A program made the translations under genes and the position numbers. A stretch of 64,000 nucleotides of DNA from Eutreptiella sp. 'Long Island Sound 2002'. Lineage: Eukaryota; Euglenozoa; Euglenophyceae; Eutreptiales; Eutreptiaceae. This document shows, piece by piece, positions 22,391 to 32,724 of the stretch. The notes under the pieces were generated by a model. That model was given only the letters and a program-made list of their open reading frames with translations. It was not told where the DNA came from and made no database searches. The DNA is taken from the NCBI GenBank assembly GCA_964036045.1, contig OZ038389.1:67653453-67717452 (forward strand), given 5' to 3'. The first letter of the stretch is position 1. Each line of letters starts with the position of its first letter.

Positions 22391-22610
22391 CCCTCTAATG
22401 GGGACCCCCGAGATTGCAAGGGTTACGTAGCACTTCCGCCCTCATGTGGGCCCCCGAGAAGGTAGGGGTGAGGTAGCCACTTTTGATTCTGTCCCCTTTG
22501 ATGGGGACCCCCGAGAACGCAGGGGTTACGTAGCACTTCCGCCCTCATGCGGGCCCCCGAGAAGGTAAGGGGGAGGTAGCCACTTTTGATTCTGTCCCCT
22601 TTGAGGCAGC
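22391..22610. repeat. Hairpin repeat, two units of about 106 bp
   Basis: Two near-identical units with the family signature: CCCCTTTGATGGGGACCCCCGAGA, GGGTTACGTAG and a GATTCTGTCCCC spacer, plus a CCGCCCTCATG(T/C)GGG palindrome. A CAG ends the run at 22608, next to a small ORF, as at the 3' end of the big array. Confidence 0.85.
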
Positions 22611-22626
22611 GGAAGTAGACAATTAC

Positions 22627-22848
22627 TTGAGGTGCACAGGCAGGTGCATAAGATGTTACGCTATGACGGGGGGCTTGGGACCAACGCAGTGCAAGCGGTG
22701 CTTTGAGGAAATGGAAATTGAAGTGAAAGTGGTAGATAGGTCTATCCCCGAGGGAGTTTTTTTGGGGTGCGAGTGCATGCGGAAGAGGAGATGCCGGAGG
22801 TATAGAATAAGCAAATCAAGCCTGAGGCTGCTTTTCATTTTCTTATAA
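22627..22848 (+). CDS. Small Cys-rich ORF
   Basis: A 73-codon frame with two CxxC pairs (GRCIRCYAMTGGLGPTQCKRC) and later CECMRKRRC. This could fold as a zinc ribbon, followed by a basic tail. No family was identified. It begins just after the hairpin repeat and a CAGGTGCATAAG sequence, so it may be an exon rather than a complete gene. Confidence 0.35.
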   Translation: MRCTGRCIRCYAMTGGLGPTQCKRCFEEMEIEVKVVDRSIPEGVFLGCECMRKRRCRRYRISKSSLRLLFIFL

Positions 22849-23944
22849 TCAGAACACGGTGCTGTAGGCCCCGAAATTTGATGTATGGCACAAACTACAA
22901 CATGGTGCCGTAAGGGCTGAACAATTCAGATATGAGTCAGGGACGACATGGCACTGCAGGCATCAAATGAGACAAATGTTCCAATGACAATATAAAGGTG
23001 CTCGCAAGCGATCACAGTATCATATCAATTTATAAAGAAATATAGCACCAGAGGCACTGCACAGACAAGGTGCAGCAAGTGCATTCATAGCTCCATAGGT
23101 GCTGCTGGTGGGGGACTTAGTCTGATTACTGTTGTGCGCCATGATTACGGCATTTAGGCTGGATGTACATGTTCATCTCCTTTGAAAGCATCATATATTC
23201 GTTCCTTGTCGACCATTTCAGTATGAATGACTCATGAGGCCATTTCAGCCGCATAACCCCCCCAACCCCCAAAAAGAACATACAAACTGGGCCCAAACTA
23301 AGGGCCACCCCAAACTTAAGAACCACATGGGGTTTTCCACGGAGTGTGCCAATGACAAGAACCATTTTGGACCCAAGCAAGCAAGCAATTGGCCAAAGAT
23401 GGGGAACACAGGAAACACCCCCAAAAATAGGAACCCCCACCAAGACCGCCACCAGCTGTACCAACAATTAGATTTAGTTGTCTTTTTTTTTTGGCGGGAG
23501 TTATTGGTATGTCACTGTGGGGACCCAACCTTCACCCTTATTTTCAAAACCACTTTTTCATATGTTTTCCACCTTGCCAAGTCCACCCGCATCGATTCCC
23601 ATTTGATGCAGTACACATGCAGCACCACAGCACCCACAATGGGCGAGCACCCAAGTGATGCACGTGCATGCGCGTGCACCGGAGCGGTCAAACACAGCAA
23701 CAAAGCGGTCTTTTGAATGTACTTTGCCTTGTCAGGCAGCAAACAATACAAATATTGCGCGTTGAGGTGCCCTTTGATGACAGTGTCACTCGATGTGTTG
23801 GGCATTTGGTACACATTAGAGCAACGCTTGAAACCGTGCTTACCTGCAACACCTCTTCATTTCTGCCACACATCGCAATGTATTGGACAAACAATGCACA
23901 GCGTTGTACATTGCACAGCGCTTGCAACTTCACGAGGTCCTCTT
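22849..23944. other. Spacer, no gene supported
   Basis: Overlapping frames exist on both strands (for example minus 23126-23467 and plus 23234-23716) without motifs or clear splice boundaries. The end of this stretch is the pyrimidine tract leading to the plastid gene. Confidence 0.4.
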
Positions 23945-23959
23945 GCTGCTCGTCTGCAG
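23945..23959 (+). promoter_or_regulatory. Splice acceptor just before the start codon
   Basis: TGCTGCTCGTCTGCAG directly precedes a 7-base leader and the ATG at 23967. It could accept a trans-spliced leader or close a 5'UTR intron. Confidence 0.55.
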
Positions 23960-23966
23960 GTGTAGG

Positions 23967-24728
23967 ATGGTGATGACGATGGACCAGACCGGTCCTGTGA
24001 AAAGCGGCATTGTCCTTGGGGCCGTGCTGGGGGTCACTGTATTCCTTGTGGCTGGCGGTGCCTCCGCCCCCACACCCTCGCAGATGAGCGTCGTGACCGC
24101 GCCCACGCTCCAGCGGGTCGCACAGCACATGACGACCGCCCCCCGCCCCCCACCACAGAAGTGGGGCGCCGTGGCGCCGGCCACCCCTGCGGACCTGGAC
24201 TTTGCCACTGCGTCCGCTGTGCCGCGCGTAGACATTCCTGAGGCCCCCGCCGCAGGGCCCCGGTTACTCGCACCGCTGCTGCTCGTCGCCGGGGGCGTTG
24301 CCATGATGGCCGCCGGGGTGCTACGCTTTTGGGGCACCCGCCGGGCTCCCCAAAGCCAACTGGAGCCCCTGGCGATGGCCGCAGTGACCGGCGCGCCGGA
24401 CGGCGAGGTCTCCCGAAGGGCCGCGTTGGCGGGTGCGGTCCTCGCGTCCGGTCTGACAACGGGCGCACCGGCACAGGCGGTGCCCCTCAAGCCGCTTGGC
24501 GACTCCATCGAGGCGCTGATCACAGAGAAGATTGTGGACGGGAGCCTTGGCATTTCGGTGCCAGAGATCCTGCGACTCGTGCTGCATGACACCCTGACCT
24601 TCGACCTCGCGACGAAGACCGGCGGCTTCGGCGGGTCCATTCGGTTCCCAGAGGAGCTGGGTCGGCCCGAGAACGTGGGATTGGCCCCGGTGGTCAGCAA
24701 ACTGGAGGCCCTGCAGAAGGAGCTGCAG
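23967..24728 (+). CDS. TL29-like thylakoid-lumen peroxidase-fold protein, exon 1
   Basis: Exon 1 has 254 codons and ends in phase 0 at CTGCAG|GTACCG. Residues 14-34 are a signal peptide core. About 65 Pro/Ala/Thr-rich residues follow, then a second hydrophobic segment at about 99-121. A twin-arginine lumen signal runs from about 148 to 171 (SRRAALAGAVLASGL, ending APAQA). This is a presequence for a multi-membrane plastid and the thylakoid lumen. The mature part starts near 172 and carries the class I peroxidase distal motif LRLVLHD (Arg203 and His207 kept, the usual Trp replaced by Leu) and GGSIRFPEELGRPENVGL. The closest type is plant TL29/APX4, a photosystem-II-associated lumen protein. 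Confidence 0.82.
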
Positions 24729-24817
24729 GTACCGTCCCTCTGCTGCAGCTGACCTGGCGTAGGGTCGATGGCTTCACCCTGCCGAGGCGCCCATAGCGTC
24801 TCCTTTAGCGTCGCCAC

Positions 24818-25010
24818 TTAGAGTTGCGGTGTAGAGTCGTGCTATGGCATTGCGGTAAAGAGTTGCCGCATGGAGTTGCGGTATGGGCGCTACAGAGTCA
24901 CGCTATTGAGTTGCGGAGAGTTGCAGTATGGGATCGTGGTATGGAGTTGTGGTACAGAGTTGCGGTATGGAGTCGTGGCAAAGAGTCGCACTATAGAGTC
25001 GCTGTGTAGA
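24818..25010. repeat. Minisatellite, units of about 14-16 bp
   Basis: Diverged units built on GAGTTGCGGTATGGA, alternating with GAGTCGTGGTA forms, about a dozen in all. Confidence 0.8.
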
Positions 25011-25104
25011 TGGCGCTTTTGCTTACGTTTGCTCCGAGCAAGGAATGTGCTACGCATGGGGCCAGCATGGCATGGCGCCCATACCAGGCTTCGTTTACAA
25101 GAAT

Positions 25105-25200
25105 TAAGTTGCAATGGGCGGGGATCTGGGTGGGTGGGTCGTCAGCTGGGTGGGTGGGTCTAAAGCTCTGGAACCCCCCCCCCCCCCTTCATAATTCCGA
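25105..25200. repeat. Foldback element, copy 1
   Basis: GAATTAAG... then G-rich GGGTGGGTGGGTC words at the left, and a C13 run plus CTTCATAATTC at the right. The outer arms are inverted. It is related to copy 2 at 25638-25712. Confidence 0.5.
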
Positions 25201-25432
25201 GGGTTTCCTGGTTGGGCTCCAGCCACCCCTTTGGTCACAGGAGCCTTGTCTGGCTCCCTTTCCGCTTTGTCGTTGTGCAAGCACCATGCCAAAAGGGTAA
25301 AAAAATGTGTTTTCACCCCATGGGTTTATACTCCATGTACTTGGAATTTTCAGGAGAATTCAATAATCGACAAAAATAGGCATTTTTCCAGTCATCCCAA
25401 AATAATTATCTCATCCCTGTGTGCTTGTCAAA

Positions 25433-25508
25433 GATGTCCAGTATCCTAGTTGGTGGAACATTGCACACACAACTGCAAGATCCTGGGTTCAATTTCTCGG
25501 GCTGGCAT
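25433..25508 (+). repeat. tRNA-like sequence (SINE head or tRNA relic)
   Basis: The stretch CCTAGTTGGTGGAACATTG resembles an A box and D-arm. Forty bases on, GATCCTGGGTTCAATTTC matches a B box and T-arm (GGTTCAA core). Spacing and order fit a tRNA, but the anticodon stem (CACACAACTGCAA) does not pair well and the acceptor stem is poor. A tRNA-derived SINE head or a decayed tRNA inside the intron is the likeliest reading. Confidence 0.5.
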
Positions 25509-25637
25509 ATACCAGTCATTGCGCAAAAGCGGTGGAGCTATTTCCCCCCCATTTTTTCCCATGGCTCATCATGAAACTAATTTGCAAAGGCAGGGTTATG
25601 TAGCCAATTTAGTTTACAAAAAATGCTCCCCACAGAA

Positions 25638-25712
25638 TTATAAAAGGGGGAGGGGTCTGGGTGGGTCAAAAGTGGGGTGGGTGGGTCTTGTCCAAAATAC
25701 CCCCCCCCTCTT
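25638..25712. repeat. Foldback element, copy 2
   Basis: TTATAAAAGGGGGAGGGG at the left and CCCCCCCCCTCTTATAA at the right form a stem of about 17 bp. Between them are the same GGGTGGGTC words as in copy 1. Confidence 0.65.
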
Positions 25713-25742
25713 ATAAACGAAGCCTGGCCCATACCCCCGCAG

Positions 25743-26213
25743 GAAGCGACAGGGGTGAACCTCAGCTTCACGGACACGGTGGCGTTCGCGGGGCAGATGA
25801 TCCTCGCCCAGGACTTCAAGGCCACGCTGTGCTCGAGGGTTGGAGCCTGTGACGTGGTGTACAATGGGTACGGCAACAAGCCCAAGCGGCTGCCGCTGGG
25901 GCGCCAGGATTTCCCGAGCCCAGACCCCGAGGGGCGCATCCCGTGGACCGGGTCGTCTGTGGAGGACTTCAAGCAGGCGTTCAAGGGGATCGGCCTGACG
26001 GCGAAGGACCTCTGCACCTGCGCGTCGGGGCTGTTGGAGGACCCCGAGGCGGGCGAGGCGCTGCTGATGACGGACAAGCAGTGCGCAGGCATTCTGAAGG
26101 ATCTGGAGAAGTCCAAGCAGACGACCACCCGCACGACGTACGAGGTCACGCTCTTCAACGCCTACACTCGGCTGGTGAATGTGGCACGCATTGATCCCAA
26201 GGCGTATGCCTGA
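25743..26213 (+). CDS. TL29-like thylakoid-lumen peroxidase-fold protein, exon 2
   Basis: Exon 2 has 156 codons to a TGA at 26211-26213, giving 410 residues in all. It continues the peroxidase fold: VNLSFTDTVAFAG, then LGRQDFPSPDPEGRIPW (residues about 306-322), then FKQAFKGIGLTAKDL. At the place where active ascorbate peroxidases carry the proximal haem-ligand His (SGAHT), this protein reads CTCASGLLEDPEAG, so the ligand is missing. Like TL29 it should therefore be a structural or lumenal accessory protein, not an active peroxidase. Codons are GC-rich, unlike the flanks. Confidence 0.83.
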   Translation, partial: EATGVNLSFTDTVAFAGQMILAQDFKATLCSRVGACDVVYNGYGNKPKRLPLGRQDFPSPDPEGRIPWTGSSVEDFKQAFKGIGLTAKDLCTCASGLLEDPEAGEALLMTDKQCAGILKDLEKSKQTTTRTTYEVTLFNAYTRLVNVARIDPKAYA

Positions 26214-27400
26214 TCATGGAAGAGCTGTGAAGGGGCTTTGCAGGTGGTCAGGTGGGGGGGTGCTCTTTGTGTCTAAGGACGCTCACACTGCGCGTTTATG
26301 CTGTTTTCATGATGTGAGTTGGCGGTATGCACACACAGCCGAAAGTTAAAGGGCCGCAGAGGCCCCTCAGGACTACGCCGTTGGGGTTCTGCAGAGCACC
26401 AGCTGCCTGGCAAGCTCAAGCGTCGTTGGCATTGTCCATAGGACACCGTGAGTGATGTGAGCGCTGTGGCAGTCACAAGAATAATTCCTTTCACTACCCC
26501 CCCCCCCCCCCTGTGTCCTTCATCTATTCTGCAGTTGGGTGTTCAGAAGTGCTACCAGTGTCTTCTGGTCCATTGTGTTCAACTTATATATTTGCCGTTG
26601 CTGCCCCGCTGCCCAGGTACCAGCGCCCTGGAGGTGGGGAGGGGGTCATTCGTCCCCACACCCATTGTCCTGCTGAGACTGCCATTCCTCGGCAGGTGCA
26701 GTTTGCTCAGGACTGTGCCTGATTCCAAAGGGGGCAAGGGGGCAGGTCATATGCACCAATTTGGACTCAGCTTGGGGTGGTGTGGGCCATGATTGTCCAT
26801 TGGAACAGAGACTGTGCAAATTTCGAACGATGCAGTGGTGCTTTGTCCTGTGCCCCCCCCCACCCCCGTCTGGTGCCCCCCGTATGGTCAAGCCCCACTA
26901 TGGCCTTGTAAGTGGAAACCACACCAAGACGGTTTGCACCAGAGTATTTTTGGGGCAGTAGGGATGGCGACAATGTCACAAATTTCGTGGACTTGGTGGG
27001 TTAATGGCAGGGCCTTCCGGGTAATTGACGGGCCATTCAAAAGTTTAAAATCTCAGTGTTCGGCCAAGGTGGAGTTGGTTCCCAGATGCATCCATGGTCA
27101 CTTCTTGTCATGGGTTGGCACCTGCTTGGAACCAACCAATGAGTCCTCCTGCGCACGCTGGTGTGGGTGAGGGTGGTGTCTGTTGGGTTGGCGGCTTGGT
27201 GGTGGACATGTGTCAAGGAGGTGGGATTGCAGCCATTTGTGTGGCATGTTCTCGTTGTTTGCAGGTTTGGCACCATAATGTAGGGTTGTTGAGTGTGAGG
27301 TGTTTGGCTGTTCTGACCTATGTCCGTCCATTGGGTTTGGGGTCAATTTGTGGGTTTGCCAGTTGTTTTGTATCTTGTGGTGATTGTTTGGTCAGTGAAT
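26214..27400. other. Spacer, weak frames only
   Basis: After the plastid gene comes a stretch with a C run at 26500 and GT/TG-rich sequence around 27100-27430. Frames such as plus 26448-26792 and plus 27094-27435 have no motif and overlap equally long frames on the other strand. No gene is called. Confidence 0.4.
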
Positions 27401-27479
27401 GGCAATTGTGTGAGAATGTGGTACATGCATGGTGACAAACGGCAACCTACACCCCCTAAGAAGGGCTGACATAGGCAAT

Positions 27480-28270
27480 TCAGAATTGCATTTTCCTTCC
27501 TAGTAGACCAAGCATCAGGCCACCGCACAATCTCAGAGACAGAACCTTTATGCACATCAATAGCTTTTGAGCAGAGGTGCAATCCACAACCACTTCCACT
27601 ACATGCATATCTGTACCGAATTGTTCCACAATCACGGGCATCACATAAATGGCCTCAAGTTCCGCCTTCACATGTCAGAGATGATAGCTGCAGCACCAAA
27701 TATGTAGAAATTGTCACCATATCGCCCACAAATGAAGCAATTCACCGATAGTGCTTGATAGTGCTGATAGTGCTGACTTTGTAGTGCGCATTTCAGCACA
27801 CATAAGGTACAAGACGGCCAGCTGAGCACTCATGGGTCTTGCTATGGGGAGGCCAATGATTTGTTTGAATACATATGCACCTGTAGTGAAGGCAGCATTC
27901 TCCCATAGCTCAAAATTAACAAATGCAGTGATCATATCTATGCTCAAGTTGATGAAATCACGAGAAGTCCCTGTCCCCGATCGGTCAAAGGATTTGCAAA
28001 TAGTTGAAATAGATCACCACGTGATCGGATTTCGGCTTTTTCTATGCTCACGAAGCATAGAAACACAATATAATATCTTATCTTTTATGGATCTCAGAGT
28101 ATATGTCTACCATGTGAAGCTCAAGTCCGGCCCAATCTATAGAATCCCCACTAGCTGCAGACAATGTATCAATGAATAGGTCGTTCATTGGGTACATAGA
28201 AAAGATTTCGAAAGTCATGTTAAAGCCATGAACAAATTTACAAAGTAAGGACAATGCATGGGAAGCCAAT
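27480..28270 (-). pseudogene. Broken reverse transcriptase of a retroelement
   Basis: On the minus strand the reverse-transcriptase landmarks occur in the right order but in different frames. A motif-A-like LHMVDIYSEIHK is near 28081-28125, a clear motif B (FKQIIGLPIARPMSAQLAVL, 27800-27867), and motif C (RYGDNFYIFG, 27690-27735, with Asp-Asn instead of Asp-Asp). A following thumb-side segment includes MPVIVEQFGTDMHVVE (27480-27671). At least two frame changes and several stops separate them, so it is dead. Ends and class are not determined; an adjoining minus frame to about 28700 may be its N-terminal part. Confidence 0.7.
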
Positions 28271-29712
28271 CGGCCAATTTTTGACGCTGTATCTTGATTA
28301 TACTCTCCAATTTTCTCGATTTCAATTTAATTGGGATCTTCACATTTGGGGCTCGAGAATGCTTGGTGGGAGCCGTAGAGGAATTGCCACCATTAAAAAC
28401 TCCATTCAAATTTTGAGTAATCATTCGATTACCAATGAATAAATCAAGAAAAAAAAGGAACACAGCCAAATGATTAGAAAAAATTACTTGAATAGTGCTG
28501 CAATGGCAGAGTGCATTCGGTTGGCGCAAATTTTGGCATCCCACACCAACTTCGATAGGCGAAAGTTGTGCAACAGATTTTCTTGAAAACTTCAGGTTCA
28601 TTGGTTTCAAATTCCAAGCGGCAAATCTGAAATTCATATCAAAGCTGTTTAGCGAAACTTTCGAGAAAATTGTCCCATGAAAAAGAGTAATGGACTTGCT
28701 GCACAATGCGACAAATTAGTCAGCCATACCTGTTAATTTGAATTTTACTCGGTGAACTGAATCGGGTACCCAAATGGAATCTTTTACCCATTTTATGTAC
28801 CACCCACGAAAGCATTCAAATTGGTTCAATTTACACCACTACAAAGATATTTTTTAAATGACATCCAAGCATCAGACATCAAAATGAGATGAACCAAATA
28901 ATAATCACTTGGGGATCTAATGGGGTACAAGCCCCTAGATAAGGACAAAAAGCCTCCCCTTCGTACTTCTTTCTCACCGTATGTGGTTTTTTTCTCCAAA
29001 CTCGGGAGGGGGGAGGGTTGGCACCCAGGGCGCGCTTTTTTTGTGACTAATTGGCCAGAGTGGGGGGGGGGGTTGTCCACTGGCGCGGGGTTTTTTTTTG
29101 TGCACTGCGGAGAGTTTTTGCACCCGGTCATTGGTCTTTGGACTCTGTATGAAATGCGAGTATTGGGCCCGGACGCCATGGGATGTTTATAGAAATGTAG
29201 TCTTGATTGTGTCTGAACTCGGTTCTAAGTCAGTACCCGAGAGCTATTGGAGAAACAAAGTCTTGAAATTTTGTCAAGAGAACGAAGGATCTGTGGGTCT
29301 TTGTGAACTTTTGGTGATGTAGACTATGGTCATTTCCGTGAATGATGGTTAATCTTCTTGTTCTTGTTCTTCCCAGCTGTTGTCCTGAGAAGTAGGTTCG
29401 TCCGTGACGGTGGCAAAATTTTGTTTGTCGTGCCGGATTTGCTGAGTCACATTTTGCTGCGTCCAAATTGTATATTTTCAGAGTAGGTCCAGCCTTGCCT
29501 TCCTCCGCGGAGACATACGCGATACGCGCGTGCCTGCCTCCATGTCCTTCTTTATTCATTTCTATTGATCCGATGAATAATTCTGCTCAATTTTTCTGTG
29601 TCTATAAAGATGTTAGCATTGGTCGCATTGATAGCTTAGGCTGTAAAGTGGAAAGGAAATTCGTGACTCTGTTTGATATTTCATTTACAGTTACACTTGA
29701 TTGTCCAACATA
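28271..29712. other. AT-rich stretch, strand unresolved
   Basis: At 29098-29713 both strands look partly coding. Plus: PESYWRNKVLKFCQENEGS, then after a fine acceptor (TTCTTGTTCTTCCCAG at 29379) VVLRSRFVRDGGKILFVV. Minus: RIAYVSAEEGKAGPTLKIYN. I could not decide. The remainder, 28700-29090, has only short frames. Confidence 0.3.
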
Positions 29713-29713
29713 A

Positions 29714-31252
29714 TCGTACTTGACAAGTTTTGCTTTATTGCCCACATAATGCGTTAATGTTGATTTCATTTAGCACACATTTTACCGATGAAGGTATAAA
29801 ATGAAGTTGTAAGGTATACACCCAACTCATTACAAGTGAAGCTGTTGCAAACTCTAGTTTGCAACGACAATGATAAAAAGGCAAATTTTGAAAAGAAGGC
29901 CACATACGACCAACGGCCGTAGTGTGCCTTTGTTTGCTTTGCTGTCCGGAAAGAAAAAAGTAAAATACTTTGTAACCTTGTCACCCCAAAGAAAACTAGC
30001 CCAGGCGATAATGGAAAAGACTATCTCAAGGTGTCCAATGTAGAGAAGAACAACACATCCACGTGGGCCTTAAATGAACCACAAGAGCCAATCTTTTTGT
30101 ATTCATTTTTGATTTTTATTCATGCATTTACTCCCTGGCGGTGTATACCTCCGGTTGCATGTTGTTGTAACAAGAGAGGTAAGGTTGCATGTCGGCTTAA
30201 GTGCTGAGCTTTTGTTATCCTTTTACTGAGAATGATACTTTGTTTGATTTCAAAGAATGTGACCTGCATGCTATGGTAAGAGACATTGAGTTGCAGCAGC
30301 CGTAAGAAAAATAGGCCCCTACTGTGCCAACCCGTGCTGCACACCCTCCAAAGCGAAAGCCAAAGGCCAAGCCCAACTGTCAATGGCATCATTTTTTTCT
30401 AAAAACTAAACAATGCTTTCACTGAGCCACAAATATGCATAGCATCTAGTGCTCTCCGTAAGAGTGCATGATATTATCATTTCAGGTGGTCAAAACAAGA
30501 TCATGCATGCGTGATATTATTTTGATGGGTGATATGAATAAGGAGGAGGTTTAGCCTATATTACTTTCTCCGGGAGTCCTTGGTTGTGCTTTGATTTCTT
30601 GTTAATAGAACGCTTTTGAGACAACACTAGCATTGCACAAAGGTAAAATGTATTACTTTGTGTTTACTAATTAGGTTATGTATGCAGGTACTACACCATC
30701 TTTATACACCTATATTATTTTCTCTCGGTAGGTCATCATGGTCCCGTGTGTCGGCCAACAAGTTGGATTCCATCGGGAACACAACGGACGCCAAGAGTGT
30801 TTCGAAAAAAAAAAAGGGCAAGATACACCTGTCAGAATAATGTCACACATATGAAAATAATATCACGCGCAAATTAATGTGACGCGTCAAAATATCATTT
30901 TGCGCACGGTATTAATAGGGGAGGAGGTGTGTAATTGCTTGAACTTATTTTTACAGTACTGACAACAATTTTCGGTCTTGTGCAAAGAACCATATGCTAT
31001 TACAGAAACCTCATACTTAAGTGAAAGAATAGACACTAGTGGCTCCCGAAGGGCCATACACTTGTGCAGAACCTTAATGCTAAGGCGCACAAACTTAAGC
31101 ATTTGTGTGCACAAATCACAATAGCTCGTTTAGTTCCGCATGGGGTTTTCTCGCGACAACTTAAAGTGCCCAATACATTGGTTTGCATTTGTTCGGTATT
31201 GGGTCTTGCTACATAGCAGTGTGATTACATCTCATCAGAGAAGCACTTGATT
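29714..31252. other. AT-rich spacer
   Basis: No gene supported. Two similar passages near 30500-30560 and 30880-30930 share a GATATTAT/ATATCATTTTG word followed by AATA(A/G)GGGAGGAGGT. They may be the remains of a short duplicated element. Confidence 0.4.
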
Positions 31253-31290
31253 CAATGGTGTTGGCATCTTGCTCCGATGACAATGACGCA

Positions 31291-31297
31291 CGCGCGC

Positions 31298-31333
<36 letters not shown>
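31291..31333. repeat. (CA)n microsatellite
   Basis: CGCGCACACG leads into about 16 CA units. Confidence 0.95.
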
Positions 31334-31335
<2 letters not shown>

Positions 31336-31674
31336 GAAATGGACGGTTGCACGCATTTTCGTACCACATGCGCAGAATGTGCTATCACCGCGCATCATGA
31401 AATTAGTTGGCAAAGTGCAATGTTGAGCCAACAATGCAATGGCCCGATACAACAGTCTACAGCGGGCAATATGCAAAAGAGGCGTGGGTAAAAAACCACT
31501 CAATGGTTGTGATGGTTGTGGGAGAAAGAAATGACACCTTCAACAAAGAAACGAAAAGCTCAGCTTTGAAATCATCCACCATGCGTCATAAGCCGTAACA
31601 CATTCTTTGTTGCCCACCTAACATGCGAATACTAACATTTTGTGGAGCAAAACTTTTTGCTTTTGTAGAAAACA

Positions 31675-31890
31675 ATGAGCAAATTCTTTGCTTTTACTGA
31701 GGCAGTGGAAAACTTTTTGTACGATTTTCCCGAGAAATGGATATTTCGCCACCGCTTTTGCCACGGCAAGAGCAATAATTCATCCTCTTTGTGTGTGTTT
31801 TTTTACAAAAAAATTCATATCTTGTATCAAACTCCGAATTGGCACCTCACAAGAGTCCAACCAAACCTCAAACACATTTTCTTTGGTTAG
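31675..31890 (+). CDS. Small unidentified protein, 71 aa
   Basis: An ATG-to-TAG frame with aromatic and basic composition (start MSKFFAFTEAVENFLYDF). The ATG follows ACTTTTTGCTTTTGTAG and six bases, the same acceptor-then-start layout as the genes at 18549, 23967 and 47108. No domain recognised. The frame could be a first exon. Confidence 0.45.
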   Translation: MSKFFAFTEAVENFLYDFPEKWIFRHRFCHGKSNNSSSLCVFFYKKIHILYQTPNWHLTRVQPNLKHIFFG

Positions 31891-31902
31891 GGTTAGGGTT
31901 GG
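31882..31902 (+). repeat. Short TTAGGG interstitial repeat
   Basis: GGTTAGGGTTAGGGTTGGGT overlaps the end of the small ORF. It has the opposite sense to the CCCTAA blocks at 1.1-4.5 kb. Confidence 0.7.
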
Positions 31903-32724
31903 GTCATGCATTTAGAGACATCTGCAAACCCATCGCATGGTGAAATATTCGGAGGGGGGGGGGGCGTACATGGGGCGGTAGATGGTCACTGGAGCCGATG
32001 GATGATGGTTCAGAGGTCTTTACCCCACTCACCTGGTTGAAAAGTTTGGGTCCAAATCCAGCCATGCATACATTTTTCGGCTACCATACGACACAAAAAA
32101 GAGGTGAGAAAAGAGATGGTATGGGGTTGGTAACCTCATTCAACCACAATCATTTGCCTATGAACTTATGTTTTGCAAAATGTAGCACAACTGATAAGCA
32201 ACCCCCCGCCCGAGCCGTGACCAGGCCGGATCGCACCACTATTGCAAACTTGATTAATTTCCCCAATTTTTGCGTAAATTTCTTCAGATTACTGCTGTTG
32301 AATGCAACAATTAATTCATAATTTTGCACTTGAATTTTTTTTTTGCGATCACACTGAAATGACTGGAATTCAGGCTATGAATTGAATATTTCCCCAAAAT
32401 CTTCATATTTCTTCGGCATGCATTCCCAAAGTACTGTTCGCCTTACAAACTGTAAAATCATGTGTGCAACAGTGTGTTGGCCTAGGGTCACAAGCTGTCC
32501 CTTTTTCCAACCATTCCCACTTGCATGCAATTGAACAAGCATGCCAAAACAGATTGGGGTAACGGGGCTGAGCTTTCCTTCTCACCCAAAACAATTTTGG
32601 AAAAAGCCTTGCACTGTCCAGTTGGCGCAGACCAAGAGTAGGGGGGGTGGCAGCATCTAAGGGTGGCCATGTGCTGAGCAAGAGGCTCACAAAGCAGAGG
32701 AAATATGCTGCACAACCAATAAAT
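31903..32724. other. Spacer, no gene supported
   Basis: A G11 run lies near 31955. The plus frame 31998-32321 and minus frame 32403-32801 are weak. Confidence 0.4.

Larger units (their letters stand above)
24729..25742 (+). other. Intron of the TL29-like gene (1014 bp)
   Basis: A GT-AG intron, phase 0, with a pyrimidine-rich end (CCCATACCCCCGCAG). It carries a minisatellite right after the donor, two related foldbacks, a tRNA-like sequence, and a lone GGCAGGGTTATGTAGCCA box of the dispersed hairpin repeat at 25589. It is therefore a hot spot for small repeats. Confidence 0.85.
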
